From the NCBI RefSeq assembly GCF_018861865.1, contig NZ_JAHLDV010000009.1, positions 44,875 to 108,874 of the forward strand: 64,000 nucleotides of DNA, given 5' to 3'. The DNA is from Clostridium frigoris (GTDB taxonomy: Bacteria; Bacillota; Clostridia; Clostridiales; Clostridiaceae). Under the pieces are notes generated by a model that did no database searches, had not been told where the DNA came from, and saw nothing but the letters and a program-made list of their open reading frames with translations. The first letter of the stretch is position 1; each line of letters starts with the position of its first letter. Both the position numbers and the translations under genes were made by a program. This document shows, one piece after another, positions 40,941 to 52,530 of the stretch.

Positions 40941-42926
40941 ATGTATGAGTTTAAGTTGCATTCAAAGTTTAAGCCTATGGGAGATCAACCACAGGCTATT
41001 GATAGCCTTGTGAGAGGAATTGAAACGGGTGAAAAGTTCCAGACCCTTAAAGGGGTAACTGGTTCAGGTAAAACTTTTACTATGGCTAATATTATTGAGA
41101 GGGTTCAAAAACCTACATTGGTGCTAGCTCATAATAAAATCCTAGCGGCACAACTTTGCTCGGAGTTTAGGGATTTCTTCCCAGACAATTGTGTTGAGTA
41201 TTTTGTGTCATATTATGATTATTATCAACCCGAAGCCTATATTGCTCAGACAGATACATTTATAGAAAAAGATTCATCAGTTAATGATGATATTGATAAA
41301 TTAAGACATTCAGCTACATCTGCGTTACTTGAGCGTAATGATGTTATTGTAGTTGCTTCAGTTTCATGTATATATGGTCTTGGTAATCCCGAGGAGTATA
41401 AAAAACTTACAGTGTCGCTTAGGCAGGGCATGGAAAAGGACAGAAATGAAGTAATAAGACATCTAGTAGATATACAGTATGAAAGAAATGATATGAATTT
41501 TATTCGTGGAACTTTTAGAGTGCGAGGTGACACTATTGATATATTTCCTGCATCGTCATCTAGTGAGGGAATTAGGGTAGAATTTTTTGGAGATGAAATA
41601 GAAAAAATTAGATCCTTTGATTCGCTTACAGGAGAAACTATAGGAATCCGTAAACATGTATCTATTTTCCCGGCTTCCCATTTCGCCACATCAAAAGATA
41701 AATTAGAGGTCGGTATAGCTCAAATAGAACAGGAGCTTGAGGAGAGATTAAAGGAACTTATTTCAGAGGACAAGGCACTCGAGGCACAAAGACTTAAGCA
41801 AAGGACGAATTATGATATTGAAATGATGAGAGAGGTTGGTTACTGCACTGGTATAGAAAATTATTCTAGAATTTTAGATGGTAGACCGTCAGGAACAGCA
41901 CCTCAAACATTGATGCAATATTTTCCAAAAGATTTCTTGATGTTTATAGATGAGAGTCATGTAACTCTCCCACAGGTTAAGGCTATGTTTGGGGGGGATA
42001 AATCAAGAAAAACTAATTTAATTGATTATGGTTTTAGGCTTAAGTCGGCTTATGATAATAGACCTTTAACTTTTCCGGAGTTTGAAAGTAGCATGAATCA
42101 AACAGTATTTGTAAGCGCAACGCCAAGTGTTTATGAGGAGGAGCATAGTGAGAACATTGCAGAACAAGTAATAAGACCTACAGGGTTATTAGATCCTGAG
42201 ATTGTTATAAGGCCAGTTAAAGGACAAATAGATGATCTATATGCTAGTATTCAGGACACGATAAAAAAAGGATTTAGAGTTCTGGTTACAACACTAACTA
42301 AAAAAATGTCAGAGGATTTGACTAAATACTTTAGAGAAATGGATATGAAAATAACTTATTTGCATTCGGATATTGATACAATAGAAAGAATGAAAATTAT
42401 CCAAGATCTTAGGCTTGGCACATTTGATGTGCTAGTAGGTATAAATCTTTTAAGAGAGGGATTAGATATTCCAGAGGTTGCACTTGTTGCGATACTTGAT
42501 GCAGATAAGGAAGGATTTTTACGTTCTGAGACATCATTAATTCAAACAATAGGAAGAGCTGCAAGAAACTCAGAGAGTAGAGTAATAATGTATGCAGATA
42601 GAATTACAAAGTCTATGAAGAAGGCTATGGATGAAACTACAAGAAGACGTAAACTTCAGATGGAATATAATGAAGAGCATGATATAGTGCCAACTACTAT
42701 TGTAAAAGATATTAGAGATGTAATAGGATCTATAACGGTAGCTGAGGATGAAGAGGTATATGAATCTCTTGAAGCGGCTAAAGAAGCAAATTATGATGAA
42801 ACTAAGAAATTAATGGATAAGTATGAAAATGAGATGAAGCAGGCAGCTAAGGATTTACATTTTGAAAAAGCTGCCCAGCTTAGAGATATAATTTATAAAC
42901 TTAAAAAGCAGATTAAAGACATATAA
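40941..42926 (+). CDS. uvrB: Excinuclease ABC subunit B
   Basis: This 661-residue helicase-like protein verifies lesions in nucleotide-excision repair. It has Walker [11 protein letters not shown], the beta-hairpin region [21 protein letters not shown] (in part), DEAD-like motif [11 protein letters not shown], motif [11 protein letters not shown] and a C-terminal UVR motif (about 625-660). Length is typical. It lies 54 bases before uvrA, with a shared LexA-regulated promoter upstream. Confidence 0.97.
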   Translation: MYEFKLHSKFKPMGDQPQAIDSLVRGIETGEKFQTLKGVTGSGKTFTMANIIERVQKPTLVLAHNKILAAQLCSEFRDFFPDNCVEYFVSYYDYYQPEAYIAQTDTFIEKDSSVNDDIDKLRHSATSALLERNDVIVVASVSCIYGLGNPEEYKKLTVSLRQGMEKDRNEVIRHLVDIQYERNDMNFIRGTFRVRGDTIDIFPASSSSEGIRVEFFGDEIEKIRSFDSLTGETIGIRKHVSIFPASHFATSKDKLEVGIAQIEQELEERLKELISEDKALEAQRLKQRTNYDIEMMREVGYCTGIENYSRILDGRPSGTAPQTLMQYFPKDFLMFIDESHVTLPQVKAMFGGDKSRKTNLIDYGFRLKSAYDNRPLTFPEFESSMNQTVFVSATPSVYEEEHSENIAEQVIRPTGLLDPEIVIRPVKGQIDDLYASIQDTIKKGFRVLVTTLTKKMSEDLTKYFREMDMKITYLHSDIDTIERMKIIQDLRLGTFDVLVGINLLREGLDIPEVALVAILDADKEGFLRSETSLIQTIGRAARNSESRVIMYADRITKSMKKAMDETTRRRKLQMEYNEEHDIVPTTIVKDIRDVIGSITVAEDEEVYESLEAAKEANYDETKKLMDKYENEMKQAAKDLHFEKAAQLRDIIYKLKKQIKDI

Positions 42927-42980
42927 ATTTAATTAAAAAAAACATGAGGATTTGATTGTTTTGCTACTGAGGAGGAGACC

Positions 42981-45803
42981 ATGAGAGATAAGATTTTTAT
43001 AAAAGGTGCTAAGGTTCATAATTTAAAAAACGTTGATTTGGAAATACCAAGAGATAAGTTAATAGTGTTTACTGGACTTTCGGGATCGGGTAAGTCGTCT
43101 CTTGCTTTTGATACATTATATGCAGAGGGACAGAGGCGTTATGTAGAGTCATTATCTGCCTATGCAAGGCAGTTTTTAGGCAATATGGATAAACCAGATG
43201 TTGAATATATAGAGGGGTTATCACCTGCTATTTCTATAGATCAGAAAACTACTAATAGGAATCCACGTTCTACAGTTGGTACTGTAACTGAAATTTATGA
43301 TTATCTGAGACTGCTTTATGCTAAAGTGGGAATACCACATTGTCCTAAATGTGGCAAAGAAATTACTCAGCAGACTGTGGATCAAATGGTGGATAGAATA
43401 ATGGAAATGCCATTAAAAACTAAGATTTCGATTTTAGCTCCAGTAATAAGGGGGAAAAAGGGCGAACATGTAAAGGTAATAGAGAATATTAAAAAAAATG
43501 GTTTTGTGCGTGCTAGAATAGACGGCACTACTGTAGAACTTATGGAAGAGGATATAAAACTTGCGAAAACTAAGAAACATAGTATAGAGATAGTAATAGA
43601 TAGAATTTCTGTGAAAGAGGAAGTGCACAGTAGACTTACGGAATCTTTAGAGAGTGCATTAAAATTAGCAGAAGGTACCGCTATAGCAAGCGTTGTCGAT
43701 GGCGAAGATATACTCTTTAGTGAACATTTTGCTTGCATAGATTGTGGTATTAGCATTGGGGAGTTGGCCCCTAGGATGTTTTCTTTTAACGCTCCTTATG
43801 GTAAGTGTGACTATTGCGATGGACTTGGCACTCTTATGGAAATCGATGAGGACCTTATAATACCAGATAAAAGTAAGAGTATTAAAGGTGGAGCTGTTAT
43901 GTCTTTTGGGGAAGGCAGTCTTAAGGAAGATTCCTGGACTTTTTCAGTGCTACGTGCTCTAAGTGAAAAGTATAAATTTAGTTTAGATACACCAATAGAA
44001 GATTATGATGCAGAAATTCTTAAAATGCTATTGTATGGAACGAATGGGGAAAAAGTTAAGGTTAACTATGTTAAGGAGTATAGATCAGGTACTTTTAATC
44101 ATTCATATGAAGGTATTATAAATAATTTAAAGAGAAGATATTTTGAAACATCTTCTGATTATATAAAAAAAGATGTAGAACAATATATGGGTGATAATGC
44201 ATGTCCTAAGTGTAAGGGCGCAAGGTTAAGCCCGGAGGTGCTTGCAGTAACAGTTGGTGGCAAAAATATAAGTGAATTTTGTCAATTATCTATTATAGAT
44301 GAGGCTATATTTTTAAATGATATAAAATTATCAGAGAAAAATAAGATTATATCTAATCAAATATTTAAAGAGATAAAAGATAGACTTAATTTTTTAAAGG
44401 ATGTAGGTCTTGATTATCTAAATTTAGCTAGATCAGCAGCTACATTATCTGGTGGAGAAGCACAGAGAATAAGACTTGCAACTCAGATAGGTTCTAGTCT
44501 AATGGGCGTTTTATACATATTAGATGAGCCTAGTATTGGTCTTCATCAAAGGGATAATGATAAACTTATAAAGACATTAAAACATTTAAGGGATATAGGG
44601 AATACTGTAATTGTTGTAGAGCATGATGAGGATACTATGAAGGCATCAGATTTTATTGTTGATGTTGGCCCAGGTGCTGGTGAACATGGTGGAGAAATTG
44701 TAGCTACCGGAACAATTGAAGATATAAAAAACTGTGAAAGGTCAATTACTGGTCAATACTTAAGTGGCAAGAAAAAGATTGAGATTCCAAGCAAAACAAG
44801 AAAATCGAATGGGCATTCCATAAAAATACTTAACGCAAGGCAAAATAATTTAAAGAATGTTAGTGTAGATTTTCCATTGGGAGTATTTACTTCAGTTACT
44901 GGTGTTTCAGGTTCTGGAAAGAGTACTTTGGTAAATGAAATTTTATTTAAGGGTCTTAATAAAAAGATAAATCACTCTAAAAAGAATCCTGGACTTCACA
45001 AAGATATATTAGGATGGGAAAATATAGATAAAATTATTAATATTGATCAAGGGCCTATAGGGCGTACTCCGAGGTCAAATCCAGCTACATATACTGGCGT
45101 TTTTGATGTGATTCGTGATGTTTTCTCCATGAGTCCTGAATCAAAAATCAGGGGATATAAACCGGGAAGATTTAGCTTTAACGTGAAGGGTGGAAGATGT
45201 GAAGCTTGCCATGGTGATGGGATAATTAAAATAGAGATGCAATTTTTATCTGATGTTTATGTTCCTTGTGAAGTTTGCAAGAGTAAAAGATATAATAGAG
45301 AAACTTTAGAAGTTAAGTATAAGGGGAAAAACATTGATGATATTTTAAATATGACTGTTGAAGAGGCTGTTAAGTTTTTTGAGAACATTCCAAGAATTCA
45401 TAGCAAACTAAAAACACTAATGGATGTTGGACTTGGTTATATAAGACTGGGTCAGCCTTCAACTCAGTTATCAGGTGGGGAGGCTCAGAGAATTAAACTT
45501 GCTTCTGAATTATCTAAGAGAAGTACCGGCAAGACATTTTACATTTTAGATGAGCCTACTACAGGACTTCATATCGATGATGTTAGTAAACTTATTATAA
45601 TACTTCAAAGACTTGTAGATTCAGGGAATACTGTGGTTGTAATTGAGCATAATTTAGATGTTATAAAGTGCTCAGACTATGTTATAGACTTAGGACCTGA
45701 GGGAGGAGACAAGGGTGGAACCATTTTATGCACTGGTACACCAAAAGAAATATCTTTAAATGTAAATTCATATACAGGACATTATCTAAAAAAAATGTTA
45801 TAA
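42981..45803 (+). CDS. uvrA: Excinuclease ABC subunit A
   Basis: This 940-residue DNA-damage sensor has two ABC ATPase modules. The first has GLSGSGKSS near residue 33 and signature [14 protein letters not shown]. The second has [10 protein letters not shown] near 645 and [15 protein letters not shown]. Zinc-binding cysteine pairs occur in [22 protein letters not shown] and [14 protein letters not shown]. It loads UvrB onto damage. Good ribosome site GAGGAGG precedes ATG 42981. A hairpin (45814-45836) follows. Confidence 0.97.
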   Translation: MRDKIFIKGAKVHNLKNVDLEIPRDKLIVFTGLSGSGKSSLAFDTLYAEGQRRYVESLSAYARQFLGNMDKPDVEYIEGLSPAISIDQKTTNRNPRSTVGTVTEIYDYLRLLYAKVGIPHCPKCGKEITQQTVDQMVDRIMEMPLKTKISILAPVIRGKKGEHVKVIENIKKNGFVRARIDGTTVELMEEDIKLAKTKKHSIEIVIDRISVKEEVHSRLTESLESALKLAEGTAIASVVDGEDILFSEHFACIDCGISIGELAPRMFSFNAPYGKCDYCDGLGTLMEIDEDLIIPDKSKSIKGGAVMSFGEGSLKEDSWTFSVLRALSEKYKFSLDTPIEDYDAEILKMLLYGTNGEKVKVNYVKEYRSGTFNHSYEGIINNLKRRYFETSSDYIKKDVEQYMGDNACPKCKGARLSPEVLAVTVGGKNISEFCQLSIIDEAIFLNDIKLSEKNKIISNQIFKEIKDRLNFLKDVGLDYLNLARSAATLSGGEAQRIRLATQIGSSLMGVLYILDEPSIGLHQRDNDKLIKTLKHLRDIGNTVIVVEHDEDTMKASDFIVDVGPGAGEHGGEIVATGTIEDIKNCERSITGQYLSGKKKIEIPSKTRKSNGHSIKILNARQNNLKNVSVDFPLGVFTSVTGVSGSGKSTLVNEILFKGLNKKINHSKKNPGLHKDILGWENIDKIINIDQGPIGRTPRSNPATYTGVFDVIRDVFSMSPESKIRGYKPGRFSFNVKGGRCEACHGDGIIKIEMQFLSDVYVPCEVCKSKRYNRETLEVKYKGKNIDDILNMTVEEAVKFFENIPRIHSKLKTLMDVGLGYIRLGQPSTQLSGGEAQRIKLASELSKRSTGKTFYILDEPTTGLHIDDVSKLIIILQRLVDSGNTVVVIEHNLDVIKCSDYVIDLGPEGGDKGGTILCTGTPKEISLNVNSYTGHYLKKML

Positions 45804-45813
45804 TTTATATAAG

Positions 45814-45836
45814 GCTAGCATAAAGTGAATGCTAGT
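45814..45836 (+). terminator. Hairpin after uvrA
   Basis: GCTAGCAT pairs with ATGCTAGT, followed by CTTTGATTATTTTTT. Terminator strength is probably moderate, so some read-through into the FHA-ftsW-pbp genes is likely. Confidence 0.55.
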
Positions 45837-45870
45837 CTTTGATTATTTTTTAAAGAGGAGAAAGTGCATT

Positions 45871-46299
45871 ATGGCTGAGATAAGTGAGATTATGAAATAT
45901 GCAATTATAGCGATTATTTACATTATAATAATATTTGCATTGCGAATAATGTATAAGGACATAAAAGGTGGTGCGAAAAAGAAACCAGTTATAAAGAAAA
46001 CCATGGGTCTTGAAGTTATGGAAAGAGGAGATAATCTTAATTTAAGGGTTGGTGCAGTTATACCTTTAAATGACCAACTTTCAATAGGCAGAAAGGCAGA
46101 TAATCTTTTAATTCTGGGAGACAAATATGTGTCATCTCAGCATGCAAGAATATATTTAAAAAATACAAATTATATTTTGCAGGATTTGAGAAGTACTAAT
46201 GGTACTATAATGAACAATAAAGCGGTTAAGGATACGGTATATATAAAAAAAGGTGACGTTATTAAAATAGGAACTTCAACCTTTAAGGTTATAGGGTAA
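45871..46299 (+). CDS. Membrane-anchored FHA-domain protein
   Basis: The 142-residue product has one N-terminal membrane helix (about 8-30), a basic linker and a C-terminal FHA domain (about 60-142) with LSIGRKADN, SSQHARI and LRSTNGTIMNN, the phosphothreonine-binding loops. It presumably recruits a phosphoprotein to the wall-synthesis machinery encoded next. I start at ATG 45871 (GAGGAG), not 45829. It lies 26 bases before ftsW, in a conserved FHA-ftsW-pbpA arrangement. Confidence 0.88.
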   Translation: MAEISEIMKYAIIAIIYIIIIFALRIMYKDIKGGAKKKPVIKKTMGLEVMERGDNLNLRVGAVIPLNDQLSIGRKADNLLILGDKYVSSQHARIYLKNTNYILQDLRSTNGTIMNNKAVKDTVYIKKGDVIKIGTSTFKVIG

Positions 46300-46325
46300 A
46301 TTATGAGTGCAAGCGGGGTGAGAGT

Positions 46326-47570
46326 ATGGATAGTATAAAACAGGAGAGGAAGCTGCTACGGTATACCTATCTTTTATGTATAGTTTTATTCTTAAATATG
46401 TATTTTATTGGTAAAAATGAGTTTGATATAAACGCTTTAATAATAGGTGGAGTAGTATGTTTTGTTTTTGCATCTTCACATTTTATAATAAGAAGATTTT
46501 ATCCAGATGGAGACAAATATATTTTACTTTTTTCAAATGTATTGGCAGTTATAGGTATGGGAATGTTATATAGGCTAGACTCAACCGTTGCAATCAAACA
46601 ACTTATTTTTTATGCAATTGGAATAGCTATATTTATTTTGGTGGTAGTGCTTTTCCCAAGTTTAAGTAAGTTTGGTAAGTACAAATATGTCTATATGGTA
46701 TGTACTCTTATTCTTATGTCTTTGGGAAGTATAATGGGAGCTACAACTTATGGAGCTAAGAATTGGGTGGAAATAGCTGGGTTCACTTTTCAACCAACAG
46801 AATTCGGAAAATTATCTTTGGTGGCATATTTAGCAGCATCACTGCAGTATTACGGAATAAAAACGGAGGGGAATTCAGAAATTTCCAAAATTAAGGCCTT
46901 GATTGAACCTGCAATAGTGGTTATGATATCACTTGGACTCATGGTAGTCCAAACGGACTTGGGTTCAGCTCTCTTATTTTTTGCTATAGCAATAACTATG
47001 TTATATATTGCTACTTCGAATTTTAAATATATTCTAATATGTTTAGTACTATTCATGGTAGGTGGATTTATAAGTTATCAAATGTTTGGACATGTGCGAT
47101 TAAGAGTTATGATTTGGGGTGACCCTTGGAAATATGCTACTAAGGACGGATATCAGTTAGTGCAATCTTTAATTTCGATAGCCTCGGGTGGTCTTTTCGG
47201 AACAGGTCTTGGCCTTGGACACCCTGCAATGGTTCCAGTAGTTACTACAGATTTTATTTTCGCGGCCATTTGTGAGGAAATGGGACTGGTTACTGGATTT
47301 GCTATTCTTATTTTATATTTTTTATTATTTTATAGGTGTATGAGAGTTCCTATTTATAGTAAAGATAATTTTACAAGACTACTAGCGGTGGGCTATAGTA
47401 CAATGCTGGCTGCTCAAGTATTAGTTATAGTAGGAGGAGTAGTTGGAGCGATTCCACTAACGGGTATAACGCTACCATTAGTTAGTGCTGGAGGGAGTTC
47501 TATGTTAATAACTTTCTTCTCGCTGGGTATACTTCAAAAAATTTCGGAGGACGGTCAAAATTATGAATGA
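46326..47570 (+). CDS. SEDS peptidoglycan polymerase (FtsW/RodA/SpoVE family)
   Basis: This 414-residue protein has about ten membrane helices and the SEDS motifs GAKNWVEIAGFTFQPTEFGKL, VQTDLGSALLFF and TDFIFAAICEEMG. These proteins polymerise glycan strands from lipid II together with a class B PBP, encoded immediately downstream with an 8-base overlap. Which SEDS role (division, elongation or sporulation) cannot be settled from sequence. ATG 46326 follows GGGGTGAG. Confidence 0.93.
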   Translation: MDSIKQERKLLRYTYLLCIVLFLNMYFIGKNEFDINALIIGGVVCFVFASSHFIIRRFYPDGDKYILLFSNVLAVIGMGMLYRLDSTVAIKQLIFYAIGIAIFILVVVLFPSLSKFGKYKYVYMVCTLILMSLGSIMGATTYGAKNWVEIAGFTFQPTEFGKLSLVAYLAASLQYYGIKTEGNSEISKIKALIEPAIVVMISLGLMVVQTDLGSALLFFAIAITMLYIATSNFKYILICLVLFMVGGFISYQMFGHVRLRVMIWGDPWKYATKDGYQLVQSLISIASGGLFGTGLGLGHPAMVPVVTTDFIFAAICEEMGLVTGFAILILYFLLFYRCMRVPIYSKDNFTRLLAVGYSTMLAAQVLVIVGGVVGAIPLTGITLPLVSAGGSSMLITFFSLGILQKISEDGQNYE

Positions 47571-48984
47571 TTTTGTAAGTAATATAAAAAAAGTCTTGTT
47601 GGTATTTTTAATACTCTTTATTGCTTTGATTACATACATAACTTATATATATATGTTTAATAGTGAGAAAGCGGTAGCTAGTACATCTAATCAAAGGCTT
47701 TGGGCGGAGAGAAATAAGGTTCTACGTGGAACTATTTATGACAAGGATATGGTAGCGTTAACTAAAAGTACAAAAACAAGTGAAACATCTCAAAAACAGC
47801 AATATTTACAGGGTGCTGCGTTTGCACATATTATAGGCTATATGGACCCTATTTATGGACTTAGTGGTCTTGAAAAAAAATATGATGCACAACTTATGGG
47901 AAATAATGATACTCCATTATCAAAATTTGTATTTTTTAGTAAAGATAAGGAAGAAAAGGTCGGGAATGGCTTAAAAACTACGATTGACTCTAAATTGCAA
48001 AAGAAGGCATACAATCTTTTAGGTAATTACCGAGGTTCAATAGTAGCTTTAAACCCAAAAACTGGCGAAATTTTAGCTATGGTTTCTAAACCTTCTTATG
48101 ACCCTAATAATTTAGCTGCAGAGTGGAAAAACATAACTACAAATAAGGAAATGCCACTGCTTAATAGAGCTGTGTCTGGGCTATATCCACCAGGGTCTAT
48201 ATTTAAAACTGTTACAGCAGCAAGTGCTTTAGAAAACATAGCCAATGTTTACAATAGTAGTATAAATGATAATGGTAGTTTAATTGTCAATGGAACAAAA
48301 CTTTTGGAAGATTATAATGGTGAATCTTTTGGGAATATAGATTTTAAATCTGCTTATATGCATTCCAGTAATGTGTTTTTCGGGTCATTAGGCATTGATT
48401 TAGGAAATGATAAACTAAAGGAAACAGCTGAGAAATTTTATTTTAACAAAAACATTCCAACTATAGGGTTAACTGTAGAAAATAGTGTATTTCCAAGCTA
48501 CAAAAACAGTGAAAAAGGTAATATTGCACAGAGTGCTATAGGTCAAGCGGGTGTTTTAGTTACTCCTATGCAAATGGCATTAGTTGTGAGCGCAGTTGCT
48601 AATGGCGGCACAATGATGGAACCAATGCTTGTTAAAGAAATATTAAGTAGTAAGGGTGAGTCTATAGAAAAATTGAAACCTAAGCAGCTTGGACAAGTCA
48701 TGACAAAGAACAACTCTGATATTATGAAGGGGTTAATGAAGGAAGTAGTGTCAAAAGGAACCGGAACTGGTGCAGCTCTTCCTGGAATAGTAGTTAGTGG
48801 TAAAACAGGAACTGCAGACCATGATGACCCTAGTAAACAACAAGCGCCACATGCTTGGTTTACTGGATTTGCACCTTATGATAATCCTCAAATTGCAATA
48901 GCGGTGATTGTAGAGGAAGGTGGGCAAGGTGGTGTAAAAGCTGCTGAGATAACTAGGGAACTTATTAGAGCGTATTTGCAATAA
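47563..48984 (+). CDS. Class B penicillin-binding protein (PbpA-like)
   Basis: This 473-residue transpeptidase has one N-terminal membrane helix (about 10-30), a short pedestal region (about 40-125) and a transpeptidase domain (about 140-470). The active-site serine is in PPGSIFKTV (SxxK), with SSN and SGKTGTA (KTG) motifs. It crosslinks peptidoglycan as the partner of the upstream SEDS protein. The pedestal is shorter than in PBP2 or FtsI, as in actinobacterial PbpA and clostridial orthologues. Confidence 0.93.
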   Translation: MNDFVSNIKKVLLVFLILFIALITYITYIYMFNSEKAVASTSNQRLWAERNKVLRGTIYDKDMVALTKSTKTSETSQKQQYLQGAAFAHIIGYMDPIYGLSGLEKKYDAQLMGNNDTPLSKFVFFSKDKEEKVGNGLKTTIDSKLQKKAYNLLGNYRGSIVALNPKTGEILAMVSKPSYDPNNLAAEWKNITTNKEMPLLNRAVSGLYPPGSIFKTVTAASALENIANVYNSSINDNGSLIVNGTKLLEDYNGESFGNIDFKSAYMHSSNVFFGSLGIDLGNDKLKETAEKFYFNKNIPTIGLTVENSVFPSYKNSEKGNIAQSAIGQAGVLVTPMQMALVVSAVANGGTMMEPMLVKEILSSKGESIEKLKPKQLGQVMTKNNSDIMKGLMKEVVSKGTGTGAALPGIVVSGKTGTADHDDPSKQQAPHAWFTGFAPYDNPQIAIAVIVEEGGQGGVKAAEITRELIRAYLQ

Positions 48985-49040
48985 AACATTAAGATTTTAA
49001 ATTTAGAAAAATATGTGAAGTATGGATATAATGGTAGAAA

Positions 49041-49077
49041 TATAAAGTCAAATATTATAATAATATTTGACTTTATA
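49041..49077 (+). terminator. Terminator of the FHA-ftsW-pbp operon
   Basis: TATAAAGTCAAATATTA pairs with TAATATTTGACTTTATA, followed by TTTTG. Confidence 0.75.
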
Positions 49078-49253
49078 TTTTGTATGGCATAATTTATTTT
49101 GTAGTATAATTAAAGATAATGATTTATAACATTAATATTAGCATAAAAGAAAAATTATATGTAGTAAATTGTAATAAATTGCCCGGGAAATTTAGATGTA
49201 TTGGTATAATTTTAAATATATATGTTTATATAAAGTAAAGGAGGTACTCGGTT

Positions 49254-51119
49254 GTGTTTGATTTTGATTATCAATTAAAGACTCTTCCAGATGCACCAGG
49301 AGTATATCTTATGAAAAATAATCTTGGTGAAATAATATATGTTGGAAAGGCTAAAATATTAAAAAATAGAGTAAGGCAGTATTTTAAGGCTTCAAAAAAT
49401 CATTCTGTAAAAGTTAAAGCTATGGTGAAAAATATAGCTGAATTTGAATATATAGTAACTGATTCAGAGATGGAAGCTTTGATCCTTGAGTGCAATCTTA
49501 TTAAAAAATATACCCCAAGATATAATATATTGCTAAAAGATGATAAGCATTACCCATTTATAAAGATAACTATTAATGAGGAGTTTCCAAGGGTATTTGT
49601 AACTAGAAATATTGTAAGTGATGGGGGAAGATATTTTGGACCATACACAGATTCTGCAGCTGTATATAGTATCATTGAACTTATAAAACAAATTTTCCCA
49701 CTTCGAACATGTAGAAGAAATATAAAAGAAGGTGTCCTACATGATAGGCCATGCTTAAACTATCATATAGGATTATGTAAAGCACCTTGCACAGGTTATA
49801 TTAGCAAAGAAGATTATGGAAAGATTATAAAGGGAGCATTGGATCTACTTACGGGGAAAGACAAAAGCATAAAGGATGAATTAAAGAAGAAAATGGAAAG
49901 TGCATCGGAAACTTTAGAATTTGAAAAAGCAGTGGTATTTCGAGATAAGATTATGGCTATAGAAAAAATAAATGAGAAACAGAAGATTATAGTAGGAAAT
50001 TGTGAAAATGAAGATTTCATTAATGTGTATGTTGATGAAAAAGATGTTTGTATTCAGGTGTTTTTTCTTCGTGATGGTAAGATAGTGGGGAGAGAACACT
50101 TTATTTTAAATGATGAAGCAGAGGATGTAGAAAATGAACTTATAGAAGAATTTATAAAGAGATTTTATGGTGGGACAGCATTTATTCCTAAAACAATATA
50201 TGTACCTTTTATAAGTGAGGTAGAAATCTTAGAGCAATGGCTTAGCGCTAAAAAAGATTCAAAGGTAACCATTAAGATTCCTCAAAAGGGAGAAAAGAAA
50301 AAGACTTTGGAGATGGTTGCAAACAATGCAAAGATAACTCTCGAAAATTTTAAATTAAAAGACATGCAGGATAAGGAAATTCATAAAATTGCAATGCAGG
50401 AGATTACAGAATTATTAAAACTTGATGAAATACCTGATAGAATTGAATCATATGATATTTCAAATATAATGGGGGTAGATTCTGTAGGAAGCATGGTGGT
50501 TTTTGAAGGTGGAAAGCCTAAAACCAGTGATTATAGAAGGTTTAAGATAAAGTCAGTAATAGGAGCCAATGATTATGATAGTATGAGGGAAATTTTAGAA
50601 CGAAGGTTTCAACGTGGACTTGATGAAGTCAAAAGAATAAAAGAGAGAAATTTAGAACTTAGTAAAGGCAAGTTTTGTGTGTTTCCGGATTTAATTCTTA
50701 TGGATGGGGGTAAAGGCCAAGTTAATGTGGCACTTGAGGTTTTAAATAATCTAAATATTAACATACCAGTATGTGGAATGGTTAAGGATGATAGGCACAA
50801 AACTAGAGGTTTAATATATAATAACATAGAGTTAGTTATGAAAAGTAACTCTCAAAGTATGCACTTAATTACTAGAATACAAGATGAGGTTCATAGATTT
50901 GCAATTACTTATCACAGAACACTTAGGGATAAAAGAACATTATATTCTATATTGGATAACATACCAAACATAGGAGAAAAGAGAAGAAGAGAGCTACTTA
51001 AAAAGTTTGGCAGCATTGATAATGTGAAAGGTGCTAGCGCAAAAGAACTAACTCAGACCCCTTCTATGGATAGCAAGTCTGCAGAGTGTGTTATAGAATA
51101 TTTTAAAAATAATAAATAA
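49254..51119 (+). CDS. uvrC: Excinuclease ABC subunit C
   Basis: This 621-residue nuclease makes both incisions in excision repair. It has an N-terminal GIY-YIG domain (PGVYLMKNNLGEIIYVGKAK), a UVR motif (FEKAVVFRDKIMAIEKI, about 220-236), an RNase H-like UvrC domain with DISNIMG and DLILMDGGKGQ, and two helix-hairpin-helix motifs at the end. GTG 49254 lies eight bases after AAGGAGGT. No LexA-type box was seen upstream, unlike uvrBA. Confidence 0.96.
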   Translation: MFDFDYQLKTLPDAPGVYLMKNNLGEIIYVGKAKILKNRVRQYFKASKNHSVKVKAMVKNIAEFEYIVTDSEMEALILECNLIKKYTPRYNILLKDDKHYPFIKITINEEFPRVFVTRNIVSDGGRYFGPYTDSAAVYSIIELIKQIFPLRTCRRNIKEGVLHDRPCLNYHIGLCKAPCTGYISKEDYGKIIKGALDLLTGKDKSIKDELKKKMESASETLEFEKAVVFRDKIMAIEKINEKQKIIVGNCENEDFINVYVDEKDVCIQVFFLRDGKIVGREHFILNDEAEDVENELIEEFIKRFYGGTAFIPKTIYVPFISEVEILEQWLSAKKDSKVTIKIPQKGEKKKTLEMVANNAKITLENFKLKDMQDKEIHKIAMQEITELLKLDEIPDRIESYDISNIMGVDSVGSMVVFEGGKPKTSDYRRFKIKSVIGANDYDSMREILERRFQRGLDEVKRIKERNLELSKGKFCVFPDLILMDGGKGQVNVALEVLNNLNINIPVCGMVKDDRHKTRGLIYNNIELVMKSNSQSMHLITRIQDEVHRFAITYHRTLRDKRTLYSILDNIPNIGEKRRRELLKKFGSIDNVKGASAKELTQTPSMDSKSAECVIEYFKNNK

Positions 51120-51208
51120 ACATATTCTTAATATTTATTTACATCAAAAATTTAAACTGTTGAGTTATTGTGGGAAAAAGGGTAAACTAAAAGAACTATA
51201 ACTTGAGC

Positions 51209-51232
51209 AACATAAATAATATTATTTATGTT
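51209..51232. promoter_or_regulatory. Perfect 24-base palindrome before murB
   Basis: AACATAAATAAT is followed directly by its exact complement ATTATTTATGTT, with no loop. It lies 43 bases upstream of murB and 90 bases after uvrC. A dimeric repressor site fits a loop-free palindrome better than a terminator, since no T-run follows. Confidence 0.45.
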
Positions 51233-51274
51233 ATGCGAGTATATAAATATATTAATATTATCAAGGAGTAGGAT

Positions 51275-52258
51275 ATGAAATCATATACGGAATTACTTAA
51301 ACAAATAAATAAAGCAACAGATAATGCTAATATAATGGTAGATGAACTAATGGAAAACCACACTTCTTTTAGAGTGGGTGGACCGGCCGATATTTTAGTA
51401 ACACCAAATGATGTTCTAGAAGTTCAAGCTTTAATAAAAATATGTAAAAAATATAAAGTCAATTATTTCTTAATAGGGAAGGGCTCTAATTTATTAGTTA
51501 AAGATGGTGGAATTCGCGGTGTTGTAATAAAACTATGTAACCTTAATAAAATTGAGGTTGAAGGAAATGAAATAACAGCTCAAAGTGGAGCAAGTTTATA
51601 TGATGTTACAATTGCAGCTTTAGATAATGGTCTTAAAGGTATTGAATTTGCTAATGGAATCCCAGGGAGTATTGGTGGAGCAGCGGCTATGAATGCAGGA
51701 GCATATAATGGCGAAATGTCTATGGTTCTAGATAGTATGCTTGCAATAGACAATAATGGAGAATTATTAACAATAGAAAAAGACGAGATGGAGCTGTCCT
51801 ACAGGAGTAGCGCTGTTCTTAAATATGGATATACAGTTATAAGTGTTACTCTTAAGCTAGAGGTGGGTGACAAGGCAGTTATAAAAGCGAGAATGGATGA
51901 CCTTGCAAAAAAAAGAAGCGATAAACAACCTTTGGAATATGCATCAGCAGGTAGTACGTTTAAAAGACCTGAAGGGCATTATGCAAGTGTACTTATACAA
52001 GATTCAAATCTGAAAGGAACTCATGTTGGTGATGCAGAGGTGTCTGTTAAACATTCTGGTTTTATTATAAATAAAAAGAGCGCAAGCGCAACAGATATTT
52101 TGGATTTAATTAAGCTTGTACAGGATGAAGTACAAGAAAAATTTGGTGTGAGGCTTGATACCGAAGTAAAAATTTGGGGAGAGGATAAGGAACCTTTCGA
52201 GGGGGCAGCTTCTTGCGAAGCTGGGTCTACGAGTGAAATTGGTTCATCTTCTTACTAA
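51275..52258 (+). CDS. murB: UDP-N-acetylenolpyruvoylglucosamine reductase
   Basis: This 327-residue FAD enzyme reduces UDP-GlcNAc-enolpyruvate to UDP-MurNAc in the cytoplasm. Motifs: SFRVGGPADIL (FAD), GKGSNLLV, GIPGSIGGAAAMNAGAY, the substrate loop YRSS and the catalytic Ser in AGSTFKRPEG. The C-terminus carries an extra Ser/Gly/Glu-rich tail (about 305-327) beyond the usual fold. ATG 51275 follows AAGGAG. A terminator follows. Confidence 0.96.
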   Translation: MKSYTELLKQINKATDNANIMVDELMENHTSFRVGGPADILVTPNDVLEVQALIKICKKYKVNYFLIGKGSNLLVKDGGIRGVVIKLCNLNKIEVEGNEITAQSGASLYDVTIAALDNGLKGIEFANGIPGSIGGAAAMNAGAYNGEMSMVLDSMLAIDNNGELLTIEKDEMELSYRSSAVLKYGYTVISVTLKLEVGDKAVIKARMDDLAKKRSDKQPLEYASAGSTFKRPEGHYASVLIQDSNLKGTHVGDAEVSVKHSGFIINKKSASATDILDLIKLVQDEVQEKFGVRLDTEVKIWGEDKEPFEGAASCEAGSTSEIGSSSY

Positions 52259-52315
52259 ACTGTTTTATATTACTTACAAATAATTTTAAAAAATTCATAA
52301 AATAAATAGGATTTT

Positions 52316-52352
52316 AAAATGCACAATAAGATAAACTGTTGTGCATTTTTTT
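52316..52352 (+). terminator. Terminator of murB
   Basis: AAAATGCACAA pairs with TTGTGCATTTT, followed by TTT. Confidence 0.85.
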
Positions 52353-52530
52353 GTATTTACATATCTATAATTATGATTATTTGTGTTATAATTAATAATA
52401 AAACTGTATTAGTACAATGAGGTAGATAAACATTTAAAGCAAATAATTGATAATATATAAAATACTGGCAGTAATAATAAAATATTAGGTGACATAAAAT
52501 TCTTGATTTTTGTAAAGGGGGTTTTTTTTA

